This document shows positions 1 to 11,488 of a stretch of DNA of 64,000 bases, in pieces. The notes under the pieces were generated by a model. That model made no database searches. It was not told where the DNA came from and saw nothing but the letters and a program-made list of their open reading frames with translations. Both the position numbers and the translations under genes were made by a program. The first letter of the stretch is position 1, and each line of letters starts with the position of its first letter. The DNA is from Xylaria sp. FL1777 (taxonomy: Eukaryota; Ascomycota; Sordariomycetes; Xylariales; Xylariaceae), in the NCBI GenBank assembly GCA_022578965.1, contig MU400555.1:186001-250000 (forward strand), in the 5' to 3' direction.

Positions 1-423
1 TGGCTGCTCGGTACCTGCTGGACGCAACGAGCCATGACGCCCTCCTCCGCCTCCTCCTGCTCGCTATCCCGCTCCCGCTCCCTTTTCTCCTCCCTTTTCT
101 CCTCATTCCTCCCGATCCTTCGCCCTCTCCAGAACCCCACCCCACGTCGTCTTATAGCCACAACGTACCGCCAATTTCCTAAGCCGGAATTGCTCTCTCC
201 CTTCCCCATCGTCTCTTATACTACCAGACCTACCCTAATATTCCCCCCTACCATCTCTAATACTCCTCTCGTCTCTACATTCGCCTCTGATCAAACACCC
301 GGGCCTCCTTCTAGCTGCTAGGATACGGCCGCCTTGCCTCGTGACAACTCCTGCCGCGACGACTCCTCTGTCGAACCACAGGACACCACTATACCCTCCG
401 GTCTGCGGAGCTATTACCAGAGG
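1..423. other. 5' flank of glycerol kinase gene
   Basis: No gene is supported here. The stretch from about 40 to 130 is strongly pyrimidine-rich (CTCC/CTTT), as often seen in 5' leaders of well expressed fungal genes, and leads into the glycerol kinase start at 424. The reading frame stays open upstream of that ATG, but the first in-frame ATG is 424. Confidence 0.5.
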
Positions 424-2243
424 ATGGGAGATTCTCGCGAGAGCAAGCGCCAACGTGTTAACGGAGACCACGTCGCCGTCAATGGCTTTGAGTCGGAGCA
501 GTGGTTCATTGGTAGTATAGACCAAGGCACTACATCCTCCCGCTTCATCATCTTCGACCGCTTCGCCGATCCTGTAGCGAGCTATCAGATTGAATTCGAA
601 AACCACTATCCTCATTCTGGGTAATTCAACCCCCTCTTCCACGCTCGTGTCCCCGTGATCAACTAGCATAATCCGTGGCGTAGGATAGAAGACTAACCGC
701 TGATCGTGTGATGCAGCTGGCATGACCACGACCCAACCGATCTAATCAGTTCCGTTGAGAAGTGTATCGAGAAAGCGACTGAGGAGTTCGTCTCTAAGGG
801 CTTCAAAACATCACAGATCAAGGCAATCGGCATCACCAACCAACGTGAAACAACCGTTTGCTGGGACAAGTACACTGGCGAGGCGCTGTGTCAAGCTGTA
901 GTATGGCCCGATACGCGGACTAAGGCGCTAGTTCGGGACCTGAAGACTAAGCCCGGCGCCGATAAGCTGCTGGATCTTTGTGGCCTGCCCCTGAGTACCT
1001 ATCCCTCGAGTGTGAAGCTTTCGTGGCTCACTCAGAACGATACCGAAGTCCGCAAGGCTTATGAAGAAAGTCGCCTTGCCTTTGGTACTGTCGATAGTTG
1101 GTTGATCTATAAACTCAATGGTGGCAAAGATAAGAATATCCACGTCACTGACACCAGCAACGCCAGCAGAACCATGTTCATGAACTTGCACACCTGTGAA
1201 TACGATGACGAGCTACTGGACTTCTTCGAGATCGACCCCTCCAAAGTTGATTTGCCTAAGATTGTTCCTTCGTCGCATCCTGAAGCTTTCGGTGCCTTGG
1301 CGTCGGGACCCCTAAAGGGGGTCAAAATCGCAGGCTGCCTGGGCGACCAATCTAGTGCTCTGGTCGGTCATTGTGGATTTAAGCCTGGTCATGCGAAGAA
1401 CACATACGGCACCGGGTGTTTCCTGCTGTATAATGTCGGTTCTGAACCTGTTATATCCAAATACGGTCTCCTCACTACTGTCGCGTATGATTTTGGTGAG
1501 GGACGGAAAGCGTATGCCCTAGAAGGCAGCATCGCCGTCGCGGGCTCTGGTGTGAAGTTCTTGATGAAGAATTTGGGGTTTGTGCGTGATTCATCCAAGG
1601 TCGGCGAACTTGCCGAGACTGTTCCAGATAATGGCGGGGTTGTATTTGTAACTGCGTTCAGTGGTCTATTTGCGCCATACTGGATAGACGACGCAAAAGG
1701 AACCTTGTGTAAGTCACTTTGTCTAGTTCTGATTGCTCTCCCATATACCGTAACTAGCGTCTCGAGAATAGTCGATCTAACAAACATTTAGTCGGGATTA
1801 CGCAGCACACGCAAAGAGGCCACATAGCACGCGCAACCCTCGAGGCGACCTGCTTCCAGACTCGTGCCATTCTTGAGGCCATGGAGAAAGACTCGGGCCA
1901 TAAGCTAGAGGTACTCGCCGTCGATGGCGGTATGTCAAATTCTGACATCACAATGCAAACTCAAGCCGATATTAGTGTAATCCGCGTCGAGCGGCCGGAA
2001 ATGCGCGAGTCGACTGCACTTGGCGCGGCGATAGCCGCCGGACTCTCCACTGAAGGTTGCTGGACTAGTTTGTCAGAACTCTTCGAAATCACGCACAATA
2101 AACCTGGCCGCAAGATCTTCGACCCCGTCGGTAACCCCAAGAAAATTAAGCTTATGTATGACCGTTGGGAACGGGCCGTGGAGATGAGTCGAGGCTGGGT
2201 CCGAACTGCGAAAGAAGAATACAATTTATTGGACTCGCCTTGA
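424..2243 (+). CDS. GUT1: glycerol kinase
   Basis: ATP-dependent glycerol kinase (FGGY family), which makes glycerol 3-phosphate as the first cytosolic step of glycerol use. Three exons, 424-620, 717-1708 and 1792-2243, give 546 aa. The joins restore YPHSGWHDHD and [12 protein letters not shown]. The N-terminal phosphate-binding [11 protein letters not shown], the [12 protein letters not shown] region, the NTYGTGCF loop, the [15 protein letters not shown] signature and the C-terminal [20 protein letters not shown] nucleotide region are all present, so the enzyme looks intact. The first ATG at 424 precedes about 20 variable residues. Length is slightly above bacterial GlpK and normal for filamentous fungi. 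Introns are 96 and 83 nt. The gene stands alone, with the next gene convergent. Function is very likely from family membership. Confidence 0.95.
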
Positions 2244-3577
2244 AGCCCGAGTCGCTCGTATTACATCACACCTAGACTTGGCTTCCCACGAAAACGAGAT
2301 ATTAATAGATGGGAACTATTATGGTATAAATCATAGAAGGGCGGCGGGGTTTGACCGCATATGTGTGGCATTGCTCGGAGTACAAATGTGGTGGCGTTCA
2401 ACATTCTTTTCGGAGCGTGCGCGTAAAGGTGCTTCGCAAGGATCCTTCTGTCCTGCTTCAACACGGCTGTCCTACTATAATGTCGTTACGATTCTTTAAC
2501 TCTAATATCGTCTTTCATTATCAGTTTCACGTTCTGGATTCCCCAGAATAGTATGTTGTATACTAGTCACGAGATCCAATGTGATCTCATATATAATTCT
2601 GAATGTTTACTTAGCTAATTCAATCCCTTACAACGAGAGAAAAGTGTATATATGCTTCGAGTGAGATGGGATAAGTATTCTCTGTGTTATCGCGAAGTAA
2701 ATACTCCCCCTGGTATTGGTGACGAGGGTTTAGAACAACCTTACAAGACGCGAACATTATCAGCGGAATAAGCAGTAGGCTGATTAGAGTAATTCTAACT
2801 ATGGAGGATGAATTGCTCCTTCTTTGGGTTTATTTGGACATTATCGGTGCGGTATGCCTCGCAGATTCGTTCATTCACTGCTAACCTGGACTAGAGCTTC
2901 GAAGCGGGATTAAGAGCGAAGAGCGAAGTGGAAGAAGCTATGGACGGAAAGATAAATGATAGATTGATATATCAGTCAGGCATGAAGGAACTACATTTAA
3001 TTACTTCGCTGTTGGAGGAGCTGCAAGGGAAGAGGGAAATTGTGATATTCTTTTCCTTTTTATTCTTGTCTATATACATGCTTTGCTATCGGCAATGCTA
3101 TTTATGAAGAAAACAAAATATCCCATCTCTTTCTTTTCTTTCTTTCTTTCTTTTCTGCTTGTTCTCCTGCTCGTGTGGATAGAGCTGTAATGACTGAATG
3201 ATTGATTGATTGAAATGAGTGTGTGAATAGTCGGGCTTCGTTGGCGAGAGGCTGGTCAGGCTAATCCTGATCCCTGGCCCCTCGAGCGAAGATACTTAAG
3301 CAGGAAATCGTAATCTTGTGAGTCGTGAGTTGTAGTAGTGCGTGATATGGCGTGAGGCGTGAACAATGGCGTATGGATGGATGGATGAATGAAAGGGTGA
3401 GGAGAAGCTGCTGTTTCTCGCCACGGGGAGAACAGGATCCTAGCTGGATAGTCCGAATCTAGGCATGGAGAATTGACAATGGTCGAAAATGCAGCCGAGG
3501 TCATTCATCGCGTCGTACTATACTGAGCGGGGTTGTCTGTCTGTGCCTTGCCTTGTCTAGTCTTAGCCTCGTTTAGC
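2244..3577. other. intergenic region between convergent genes
   Basis: No gene is supported. It holds the 3' ends of glycerol kinase and of the NRAMP transporter. A pyrimidine stretch with a short (TTTC)n run lies around 3132-3153, and the DNA from about 2550 to 3120 is AT-richer than the flanking genes. Confidence 0.5.
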
Positions 3578-5677
3578 CTATCCTCGTCCCAAGAGCACCA
3601 GGTTGGCGACGTTGAGGACGACGATGAGGAGCCAGACGAGCACGGCCAAGACCGAAATGTACCACGGATTCGCCATCTTGACGGATTCCTCCAACTCCAT
3701 ACCTACCTCCTGATCGCTTACCACGCCCCCCTTGAGGTCGCTGTTGGCGGTGTTATTCTGGCCCTCGACGCGGACCCGGGCGAGCCCCGGCTTCGTGACC
3801 ATGTACTTGCTGAAGCAGGTGAACCAGATGAGCGGGGCGGAGACGAAGGGCAGCACGATGCTGAGGACGACCTGGGTGCCGTTCAGCGCGTCGTTAAGGC
3901 GGTCGCGGCCCGCGGCGCCGGCGATGATGATGCTCGGGGTGATGGCGATGGAGCGCGTGATGAGGCGCCGCAGCCACGGCCGCACGCGCCACCGCAGCGC
4001 GCCCTCGCTGACCATCTGGCCCGCGATGGTGCAGACGATGCCGGCCGAGACGCCCGAGAAGAGGAGCGCCAGCGCGAACACGATGCCCGCGAACGGGTTG
4101 ATCGACGACGACAGCAGGGCGTGGATGCTGAAGATGTCGGCGTTCGCGGCCTCCGGGGTGCCAAAGAGGCTCGCGCCGGCGACGATCAGGATCGCGCTGT
4201 TGACAAAGAGCGCGAACGTCACCAGCGTCACCCCGACCTCCGTGTACGTGTACTTCAGCGAGTACTTGATGGCCGCCAGACTGGGGACGTAGAACGTCTT
4301 TTCCCCCGTGTGGGGATCTTCAGCTGTGTAGCCGGGTGTCTCGTCTGGCAGCAGGCCGCGCTTCTGGTCGAACTGTCTCAGACGACTCTGAACCACGCCG
4401 GAGCCAAGGTACAACGAGTGCGGCATCACCTATTCGATTATTGATTAGTAAGGGGTAGGAAGGATATATGATCTCTCTCAAGTCTAATAGAAAGGGCCAT
4501 ATAGGCTTGAGTGGAACTAGGACTCACAGTGGCGCCTAGAATTCCACAAGCCTGGTACAGCCCCTCCGACTTGGTGATAACATCGCTGGGCAGGTAGCCG
4601 CGGAAGACCTCGCCCACGGCGGTGTCCCTGATGAGCGAGAGCTGGATGGCGAAGCAGGCGGCGACGGTCAGGACGAGAAGCATGACGAAGATCTCGAAGA
4701 TGCGGAGCCCGTTCATGGACCCCGTGGGCCGATAGAAGAAGAGGATGATGAAGACATCCAAGATGGAGAGAGCACACCCCGCCACGATGGGGATGGCGGG
4801 GACCAGCAAGTTGAGCGCGATGGCTGTGCCGATGACCTAGGATCCTACTGGTGAGCAAGCGAACAAGCAAGCAAGCAACCAAGGGAGCAAGTGACACGAG
4901 CTTGCGTCACGGACGAGAGCAGACGACGGAAACACTCACCTCAGCTATGTCAGTTGCGATGATAGCCGCCTCAGCAAGGGAATACAGGAAATAGTTCAGC
5001 CACCTGGGCAGAAAGGCCCGACAGGCCTCGGCGAGGTTCATGCCGGTGACGGTGCCGAGCTTGACGGCGAGGCACTGGAGCAGGATGGCGAAGAGGTTGC
5101 TCAGCAGGATGACGAAGAGCAGCTGGAAGCGGAACCCGGCGCCGGCGCTGATGCCGGTGGAGTAGTTGCCCGGGTCGATGTAGGCGACGGCGACGAGGAA
5201 GCCCGGCCCGACGAACCGCCCGAGCGTGATGATGTAGCGCAGCACCTTCATCAGGGGGTTCGTCGGACCGCCTCCCTTCCCCCCTCGCCGCGCAGGGGGC
5301 CCGGTGGCGGAGGCGTTGGATGACGACGCTGCTGTCGCCGTCACCGCCGTCGCCGCCGCCGGGCCGTCGTTTACCTGAGTAGTAGTGGCAGCAGCAGTAG
5401 TAGCCGACATCTTCTTCTCAGGCGACTGGCCGTCCCCAAGGGCCAGTCCTTTGTACAGGCTCTTGTCGCTGTCGTCCCTGTCGGAGGAGGAGGGAGGCTC
5501 CTGGGCGATGGGCTGGCCGGAGTTGTCCATGCTCCTGGAATTGCGGCCCCGGTGCTCGCGGGCGTTGGCGATGCCGTTCAGGTCCTCGTTGGTGACGAGG
5601 TCGTTGGCGAAGGCGTTGGGGCTCTGGTTGTATCCGTCTCCCTCGTCAGGCTCGTCTGTCCTCGACGTCTGATTCAT
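3578..5677 (-). CDS. NRAMP-family divalent metal (Mn/Fe) transporter
   Basis: Proton-coupled divalent metal transporter of the NRAMP/SMF family (Mn2+, Fe2+). Three exons, 5677-4940, 4836-4528 and 4429-3578, give 632 aa. Joins restore ATDIAEVIGTAIAL and GATVMPHSLYLGS. The DPGN motif of TM1 (D168, N171) and the A-x-x-M of TM6 (in GATVM, about residues 348-351) are the metal-coordinating residues and both are present; about 11 hydrophobic helices can be picked out. The first ~140 residues are hydrophilic, rich in Ser, Ala, Thr and Asp, and are probably a cytosolic regulatory tail, as in yeast Smf proteins that are controlled by ubiquitin-dependent turnover. Plasma-membrane or endosomal location cannot be told apart. 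Coding GC is high, which creates long antisense shadow frames. Confidence 0.94.
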
Positions 5678-7239
5678 GCCCAGTGAACACGTAAGAAAAG
5701 GCCGAGTGGCTCGTTGGGCGTTGGGTTAATATAGTCCAATATAAAATCGATAGAGCGGGCAAATTACCGATACGACTGCCGCTGGGTCGCTTCGGTATAT
5801 TTTTTTATTATTTTTTTATCTGATTTAATTGTTTAATTCTTTTGGTCCAGTCACATATGCAGCGAAGTCAAAGCTCCAAGAGGTGTATGCATACAAGGCG
5901 AGTGGTATAATAAGAAAGGATAGTATAGCTCTCCGATATATGTGCGGAATTGATCATATGTTGTTGGGATGGGATGAAGTTGTTGGTTTTGCACAGCCCG
6001 GACCAACGACCCGAACCTTCGCCGAGTGTCGGATCGTTGAAAAGGTAAAGTGTGCATGTGACCACTGCGTGGCCACCCGCATCATTACCGCAATACCCGG
6101 CTACTGCCCGGTGCCTGCCCCGGTCGTCGTTGCCGCCTGTGCCCCGATTCCCTGCAGCCTTTTCCGAGCCCCTGATTGGTCACCCGTGGAAAACACAACG
6201 TGCTCGCAAGGAACCAGGGCGCCCGGGAGTTGGAGTTCCCGCCGGACCGACATGACCGGCGTCCATTGTCGGACAGCGTCCCTACGACTCATTACCTACT
6301 TAGGTAGGTATGATTATACCTGCATCAACTGAGGCAGTCGATCATGTATAACCGGCACTCGACGAACCCACAATAATGATACCTTAGGCATGTTCTGATC
6401 AGCTGCATAGTCTTACGCATCAACGTCGACGGCTTACAAAGTTCTGAATCGAAGCAGTACCCTTCGTATAAATATGCGCGTTGAACCTTGTCCCCGATCA
6501 CGGCCGTGGCTTCTCGTCCTCATTTATTCAAAGCTTTTGGGGAGCCCTGAGCGCTTCGTTGAGTTCTCCCGCATGACGGCACTACTCCTCAGCAATTGAC
6601 GGCTTTTGCGTGGGATCGTCAGTATTCTTGCCGGATTGTTAGCATCTTGCGATCTCTGATTGTTGCTGGTTGATTGTGTAGGTGGAGCGTATCATGAAAT
6701 GTAATGAATGAGTTCGAACAACGAGCACGAGCATTGCGCAATACGCACGCGCCTACTGAGATGATCATGACCCTTTACGCTAACTACAACATATTCGGTG
6801 GGTCACGATAAATGCTAGGCTAGCAAATTTGAGCTTCTAGGACACAAGATTAAATTCTCCGCAGATAAGGATAACTATTATAGTAACACTATTATCGCCA
6901 ACTAGCTTGTCCCGTCCTTGTTGTGCCCTGACGTCTTGTTTGGGCTTTGGTTTTTTCCTCGTCTTTTCGTCCGCCCTATATCTAAATAACAAAGTAAATA
7001 TCTCCACTTTCTATATATCTGTTCGCCCGCTGTGGATATAATCCTGACCCGTCCCGTTTCTTCCATTAAGACTCGTAATTATTAAGTACTTCGCAACGTA
7101 AACCAAGTCCGGCCGGTCTAGTGATGCTCTGCTCGACTAGCCGTAGCGCTGTCGACTATGTAGTATGCCGATACCCGGCAATTAATCAGAAGCAGGCAAT
7201 CAGACCCTTGAACATCCTGGTATGCAGCACGGCGATCTA
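5678..7239. other. intergenic region
   Basis: Promoter side of the NRAMP gene and 3' side of OPI3. A T/A-rich tract sits at about 5799-5842, close upstream of the transporter start. Open frames of up to 167 codons occur near 5829-6332 but have no recognisable domain or splice context. TAGGTAGGTA-like words occur near 6298-6312. Confidence 0.45.
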
Positions 7240-8090
7240 TTACTGCGACTTCTTATCATCTCCTTTAGCTGCGGCACGTTCGCGATCTCTTTTGGCATAG
7301 ATCCCTGCAGTGAAGGGGTTTTCGTAGCCGAGGGCGATCTGATAAACGATGTACACCCATAGCGTAAGTAAGAATCCCGCTGGTTTGCCATACAGGATGG
7401 CGGTGCCAAGAAAGCTGCAAGTTGACCCGTGATACATGGGCGCATCCGTAACATTGAACGGGAACCCCGTCACCATGCCATCCATGAGGATGCCAAAGTA
7501 GTCACCTAAAAATGTGCCCGTGATGCCTAGAGCCCAAGTGGAAGATATAACGAGAATGTTTCCGACGGCAATTAGGGCATATGCGAGGTATTGCGCCTCT
7601 GTGGTTTCGAGGAGTGGGTAGGATGGCTGATGTCGGAGAGCGCGCTCGTAGAGGCCATCGCGGACAAGTCCCAGGGAGAAAATGGTCGCGGCAAGTGCAT
7701 AGCAGGCTACCTGAGAGCGGCCGCCGAAGATCTTAGTAAGGATTTTGTTATGATATTCTACACTGTGTTAGAACTGAGGCCTGGGTTGCACATTCAGCGG
7801 GCTTGGCGAAGAGGGGTCGTCGAACCTTGTCTCGCTACAATGCTATAGAAGAATGTTAGTATTCGCTCTACGTTGCGTTAAGCGATAAGAGGTGTGTATT
7901 AGGAGCGACATACTTCCAGAAAAGAGGATTGAAAGCGATGGAGAGTGCCGAGACTGAAGTGCAAGCTCCTGTGTTAGTGTCCGTCTGCTGTAGTAACCCA
8001 GTCAGGGACAATGCAGTCCATAGACGTACTGAACAAACTCTTTTGAGAGAAGTCAACCAGCTGGTCGACTGCGGGTTGAAAAGGCGCCAT
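7240..8090 (-). CDS. OPI3: phosphatidyl-N-methylethanolamine N-methyltransferase (phospholipid methyltransferase)
   Basis: SAM-dependent ER membrane enzyme performing the last two methylations from phosphatidyl-monomethylethanolamine to phosphatidylcholine (PEMT/OPI3 family). Four exons, 8090-8030, 7953-7914, 7842-7826 and 7757-7240, give 211 aa, close to yeast Opi3 (206 aa). The joins rebuild SALSIAFNPLFWNIVARQ and then EYHNKILTKIFGG. Family landmarks follow in order: GTFLGDYFGILMD, VTGFPFNV and YHGSTCSFLGTA, then the C-terminal PFTAGIYAKRDRE. The third exon is only 17 nt long; the reading frame and family alignment demand it. The C-terminus is lysine-rich (GDDKKSQ), compatible with ER retention. 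Introns are 76, 71 and 68 nt. Start chosen because MAPFQPAVDQLVDFSQ leads directly into the conserved first helix. Confidence 0.92.
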
Positions 8091-8706
8091 AGCTTAAGCC
8101 TTGTGGGCTCCCTGTGTGGTCAACTTGGTCTTTTGGCGGTGATGGATGTTGGATTATTTCGGACCTGGTGAAGTATCGGACTAGAAAATGTGGCCGCGGT
8201 TAGACCCGGCGGAACAAGGGTGTTTTTGGCTGAATGACGCAGAGCACGGGCAGATCCAATCAGAGCGCACCGCTGCATTGGAACATAGGTACATATGTAG
8301 TAGCGGTCCCTATTACCTGTTATGTCGTCATATGCAGCTAGTTGGATTGGCGTTCCTGTGTATGCCTCCAACCACTGCTCCAATTTGTCTCGCTATAAGA
8401 GCATAAGAGATCGCCAAGCAATTGGCATACATAGGTAGAACAAGCGGCTATCTGTATCTCGATGCCTACAATCCCATATTCCAAGCGTGAGCTTCAAGTC
8501 TGGTTTGGGCTTTCAAATAGGTACTACGGTTTTATATAGGGTTGACTGGCATTGCCCCGACCTAATTTTTCAATGACCATGAGCAACAATCCTAAGACTT
8601 AGGAATTCCCCTCCACAGCTGTTCGCCAGATGAAACCTAAGGGTCCTGGTTCCGGGTATCCATATACAATTCAAATTCGTAAAAAAAACATATCTAATGT
8701 TTCTTT
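8091..8706. other. intergenic region between OPI3 and RXT2
   Basis: About 600 bp lie between the OPI3 start and the RXT2 stop, both on the minus strand, so this is the OPI3 promoter plus the RXT2 3' end. No coding signal or recognised element is seen. Confidence 0.45.
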
Positions 8707-10354
8707 TCAGCGACGCGTCCTGGTTTTCTTCGTCGTTTGTGGTTCGTCTTCCTCTTCGTCCTGCCCCTTTTTTAAGTCCTCTTCAAAGCCCCATTCCTCC
8801 TTGTCGTACCAATCTTCTCCATCAGACATGTCCCGGTTTGATCCCACGTGCGCTTCGTATTTAGACCATTGCAATACAGTCTTGCGCATCCTCTCCGCTC
8901 GGAGAAGTCCTTCATACAAACGTTTTACTCCGCGGCAGACCTCCTCTTGTTTCTGAACAAAAAGTTGGAATACGCGTCTCATATCTTCTGCTTCACCCTC
9001 TGGAATACCCAAATCTCGATCAGGACGTGCTGATCGCGGGGGTATAAACATGGGGTGTATCGGAAGGTCATTGGTGGAATCTGATATGACGGACACCCGT
9101 CGACTCATTTCGTTGGCGGTCCTTCTGTTTGTTTCATTTAGGTGTATAGTTTGCGATTTGGCCCTTTCGAAATCGCCAGGTACTGTTGAACCGTTGGTTG
9201 TTTGGCCGTTGGTGACCAGAGATTCCGAAGCAAGTGTTTCCCCTCGGATAATGACATGTCCATTTGATTGCGGTTGGGTGTCTGCTTCTTTAGGCATTGG
9301 CCTATCATTCTCGTCGTCTTTGTTGCCGCGTTGGGATGTTTGATTCATATTTCGTTTCTCATTAGAACTCAAATCTTGGGCTATCGTAACTTCGTTTGAT
9401 TGGGGGGGCGCATCCGCCATCGCAACATCCGCTTTTCTGGAATTACTTAGATCGTGTTGAGACTCGTGAAGTTTGAGTAATTGACCGTCACCATTCACAG
9501 TTGAATATCCATTGGGTTTGTCTTCGTTTTGCGTATGTTCGAGCATGAGTATGCTATTGGCCGACTTGAGGGACCCCCGTGTGTGATCGATATAATCATC
9601 GTTAAATAGTTCGATATCGTTTGGCCCGACCATCAGTTCACAGGGCACCCAGTTATGATCTCCAACTAATTTTGTCTGCAGATTTTTGATTTTCCACAAG
9701 GCCGCGTTTTCTTTATGCATGATACTACAGCTTTGTTTAGTAAGCTCGGTAAGGGTTTTCGACGTATACGGCCTTGACAATGTTTGGTGTGTTGGAAGGT
9801 CGGTAACTGCTGTTAGAGGGGCCAAAACATCTATGCAAATTGACAAGTTAGCGATTTATACGCCGGGGCCCATGGTTTGCGATACGCACTCTCTAGTCGG
9901 ATATTTGCGTAAGGATTGAACTCTGCGGCATTGTTCATGGCGTCGAGAATATGCTCTTCGTCATCGTCGCTATCAATTTCGTAGCCTTCGTCGTCAATAA
10001 GTGGAGGATTCCTACTGATGATCGCTCGTTGGTACCCGGCGTGATTCACGATCTGATGATTGCTACATATTAGTACAAGGAGAGCAACGAGGGGGATCGC
10101 CTTACCTCTCTGTATACCTCAGGTCCTGAGGGCGCCACCAGCTGACCTTCATGTGTGAACCTGGCTCTCCTCTTGAGTTTGTGGCCACGGTTGCCGTGGT
10201 ATTCGACTTCAGAATCAGAGTCCGACTCTAGTGTAGTTGTTGTCAGTCGGAAGCTCACCAGACTTACGCGAAGAAACCTACCGTATGCCCTCCGTTTCCG
10301 GGCCTTCTTCATCGCCGCGATGGTCTCCGCGAAAATAACATGTTGGGAAGCCAT
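8707..10354 (-). CDS. RXT2: RXT2-like subunit of the Rpd3L histone deacetylase complex
   Basis: Transcriptional regulatory protein of the RXT2 family, a subunit of the large Rpd3 histone deacetylase complex in the nucleus. Four exons, 10354-10282, 10227-10106, 10052-9890 and 9830-8707, give 493 aa. Spliced joins yield KRRAYESDSDSEVEYHG, YREIVNHAGYQRAIISRNPP and ANIRLENVLAPLTAVTDLP. The N-terminal half carries the conserved RXT2_N block (HKLKRRARFTHEGQL, then YEIDSDDDEE, then LTELTKQSCSIMHKEN). The C-terminal half is low-complexity up to a conserved helix (RRVFQLFVQKQEEVCRGVK, about residues 410-430) and ends in an acidic then basic tail. Start chosen at 10354, where MASQHVIFAETIAAMKKA begins. 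It is divergent from TRAPPC11 across about 1.1 kb. Confidence 0.9.
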
Positions 10355-11488
10355 GGCCACCACCCAGCGACCGTCTCGGGACGGCGGCTATCCGTCAGGG
10401 AAAGGCGCGCAAAGAGTTGGGGCAGATTGTGGCAAGAGGAAGTATAAGGTAGGAATTTGAGGCCTGCTGGTGTGGAGAAAACGACAGTTAATCGCAGCGG
10501 AGCGGCTTCGAGCGGTTCGGCCGGGACTTTGGGTGTTGTGAATCGGGAGAAATTGAATAGTCTGAGCGTGGGCGAGGGGCGGGTGATGGTTGATTGGCGC
10601 AGACACGCGAGACGTGTAGTAGTGTTGTGAATCGGACGGTATTGGGTCGAGATTAGGGGGCGATATGCTTTGCTGACACTATTTCGGCCGGATCGTGCGA
10701 ATGGGAGGAAAATGAATCGCGAGAGTAAATGACAACTCGGAGACGAGGCTGCCCGCAGCATTAAGACAGCAGCTCCAGCAAGTCGCAGTAAAGTCAAGTG
10801 TTCGAGGATTGGACAGCTACCGATCTATTCCCCATATATTTAGCCGAATGGCCCCTGCTACGGTGGTACATGTAGGTGTAGGTGTGTAGGTACCCATCTA
10901 TGCGTACGCATAGGTACCTGTATTCTTGCTGGTGCCAGCGAGATTTATCTAACCTTATCAGGTTTTGCTAGGCAATCTTTCCGCATGTCTTGCTTTTTGA
11001 GTGAGCTGAAACCCCTGGATGCGCCGTTGACCTGCGTGCTGGTGGGGTGACGATGCCTAGGTACGCAGTAAGTACCTACCTAGGTAACTCGCTGAGTCCA
11101 CTGAAACCGCCTACCCTACCCACTAACCTACGTAGGACGTAGTCAGTACCTAAGGCATCTCGTTGCTCTTGCGCCCCAATCGCCGCCAGCCTCGATACCA
11201 TGGTCGAGCAAATGCGCACCAGGCACGAAGTTCGGATACCATCTGGGCAGTCGCTCGTAAGTACAACCTCTAGATCACGTCTAAACCGCTGGACGCATAT
11301 GAGGCCGCATAGATCTAAGACATGTTTCTAGGCAATGGTCATATAGATAGACACCGGCGGCATCACGGTACGACATACCTAACTTCAGCGCATGGCGCGC
11401 GAGTTCACCATCGTCAGTTGGCTGCGCTTTGATCTCTCATCTTGCATGCCGTCCATGTCTGCAAGAGTCCTCGTTGCACGTTGAAGCA
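10355..11488. other. divergent intergenic region RXT2 / TRAPPC11
   Basis: Shared promoter region of two divergent genes. It contains a 16-nt perfect palindrome, CTATGCGTACGCATAG (10898-10913), and many TAGGTACC/CCTAGGTA words at 10870-10920 and 11055-11150. A possible spliced upstream ORF of TRAPPC11 starts at 11201 (see findings). The long minus-strand frame at 10309-10797 has no family support. Confidence 0.45.

Noticed and set aside
3533..4444. Long plus-strand open frame (303 codons) over the NRAMP gene
   Set aside because: It lies opposite exon 3 of the transporter, is full of Arg/Asp/Glu low complexity and is a shadow of GC-rich coding on the other strand.
5829..6332. Plus-strand 167-codon frame
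   Set aside because: No recognisable domain, irregular composition; both strands are open here by chance.
10309..10797. Minus-strand 162-codon frame upstream of RXT2
   Set aside because: It overlaps the first exon of RXT2 in another frame and shows no conserved features.
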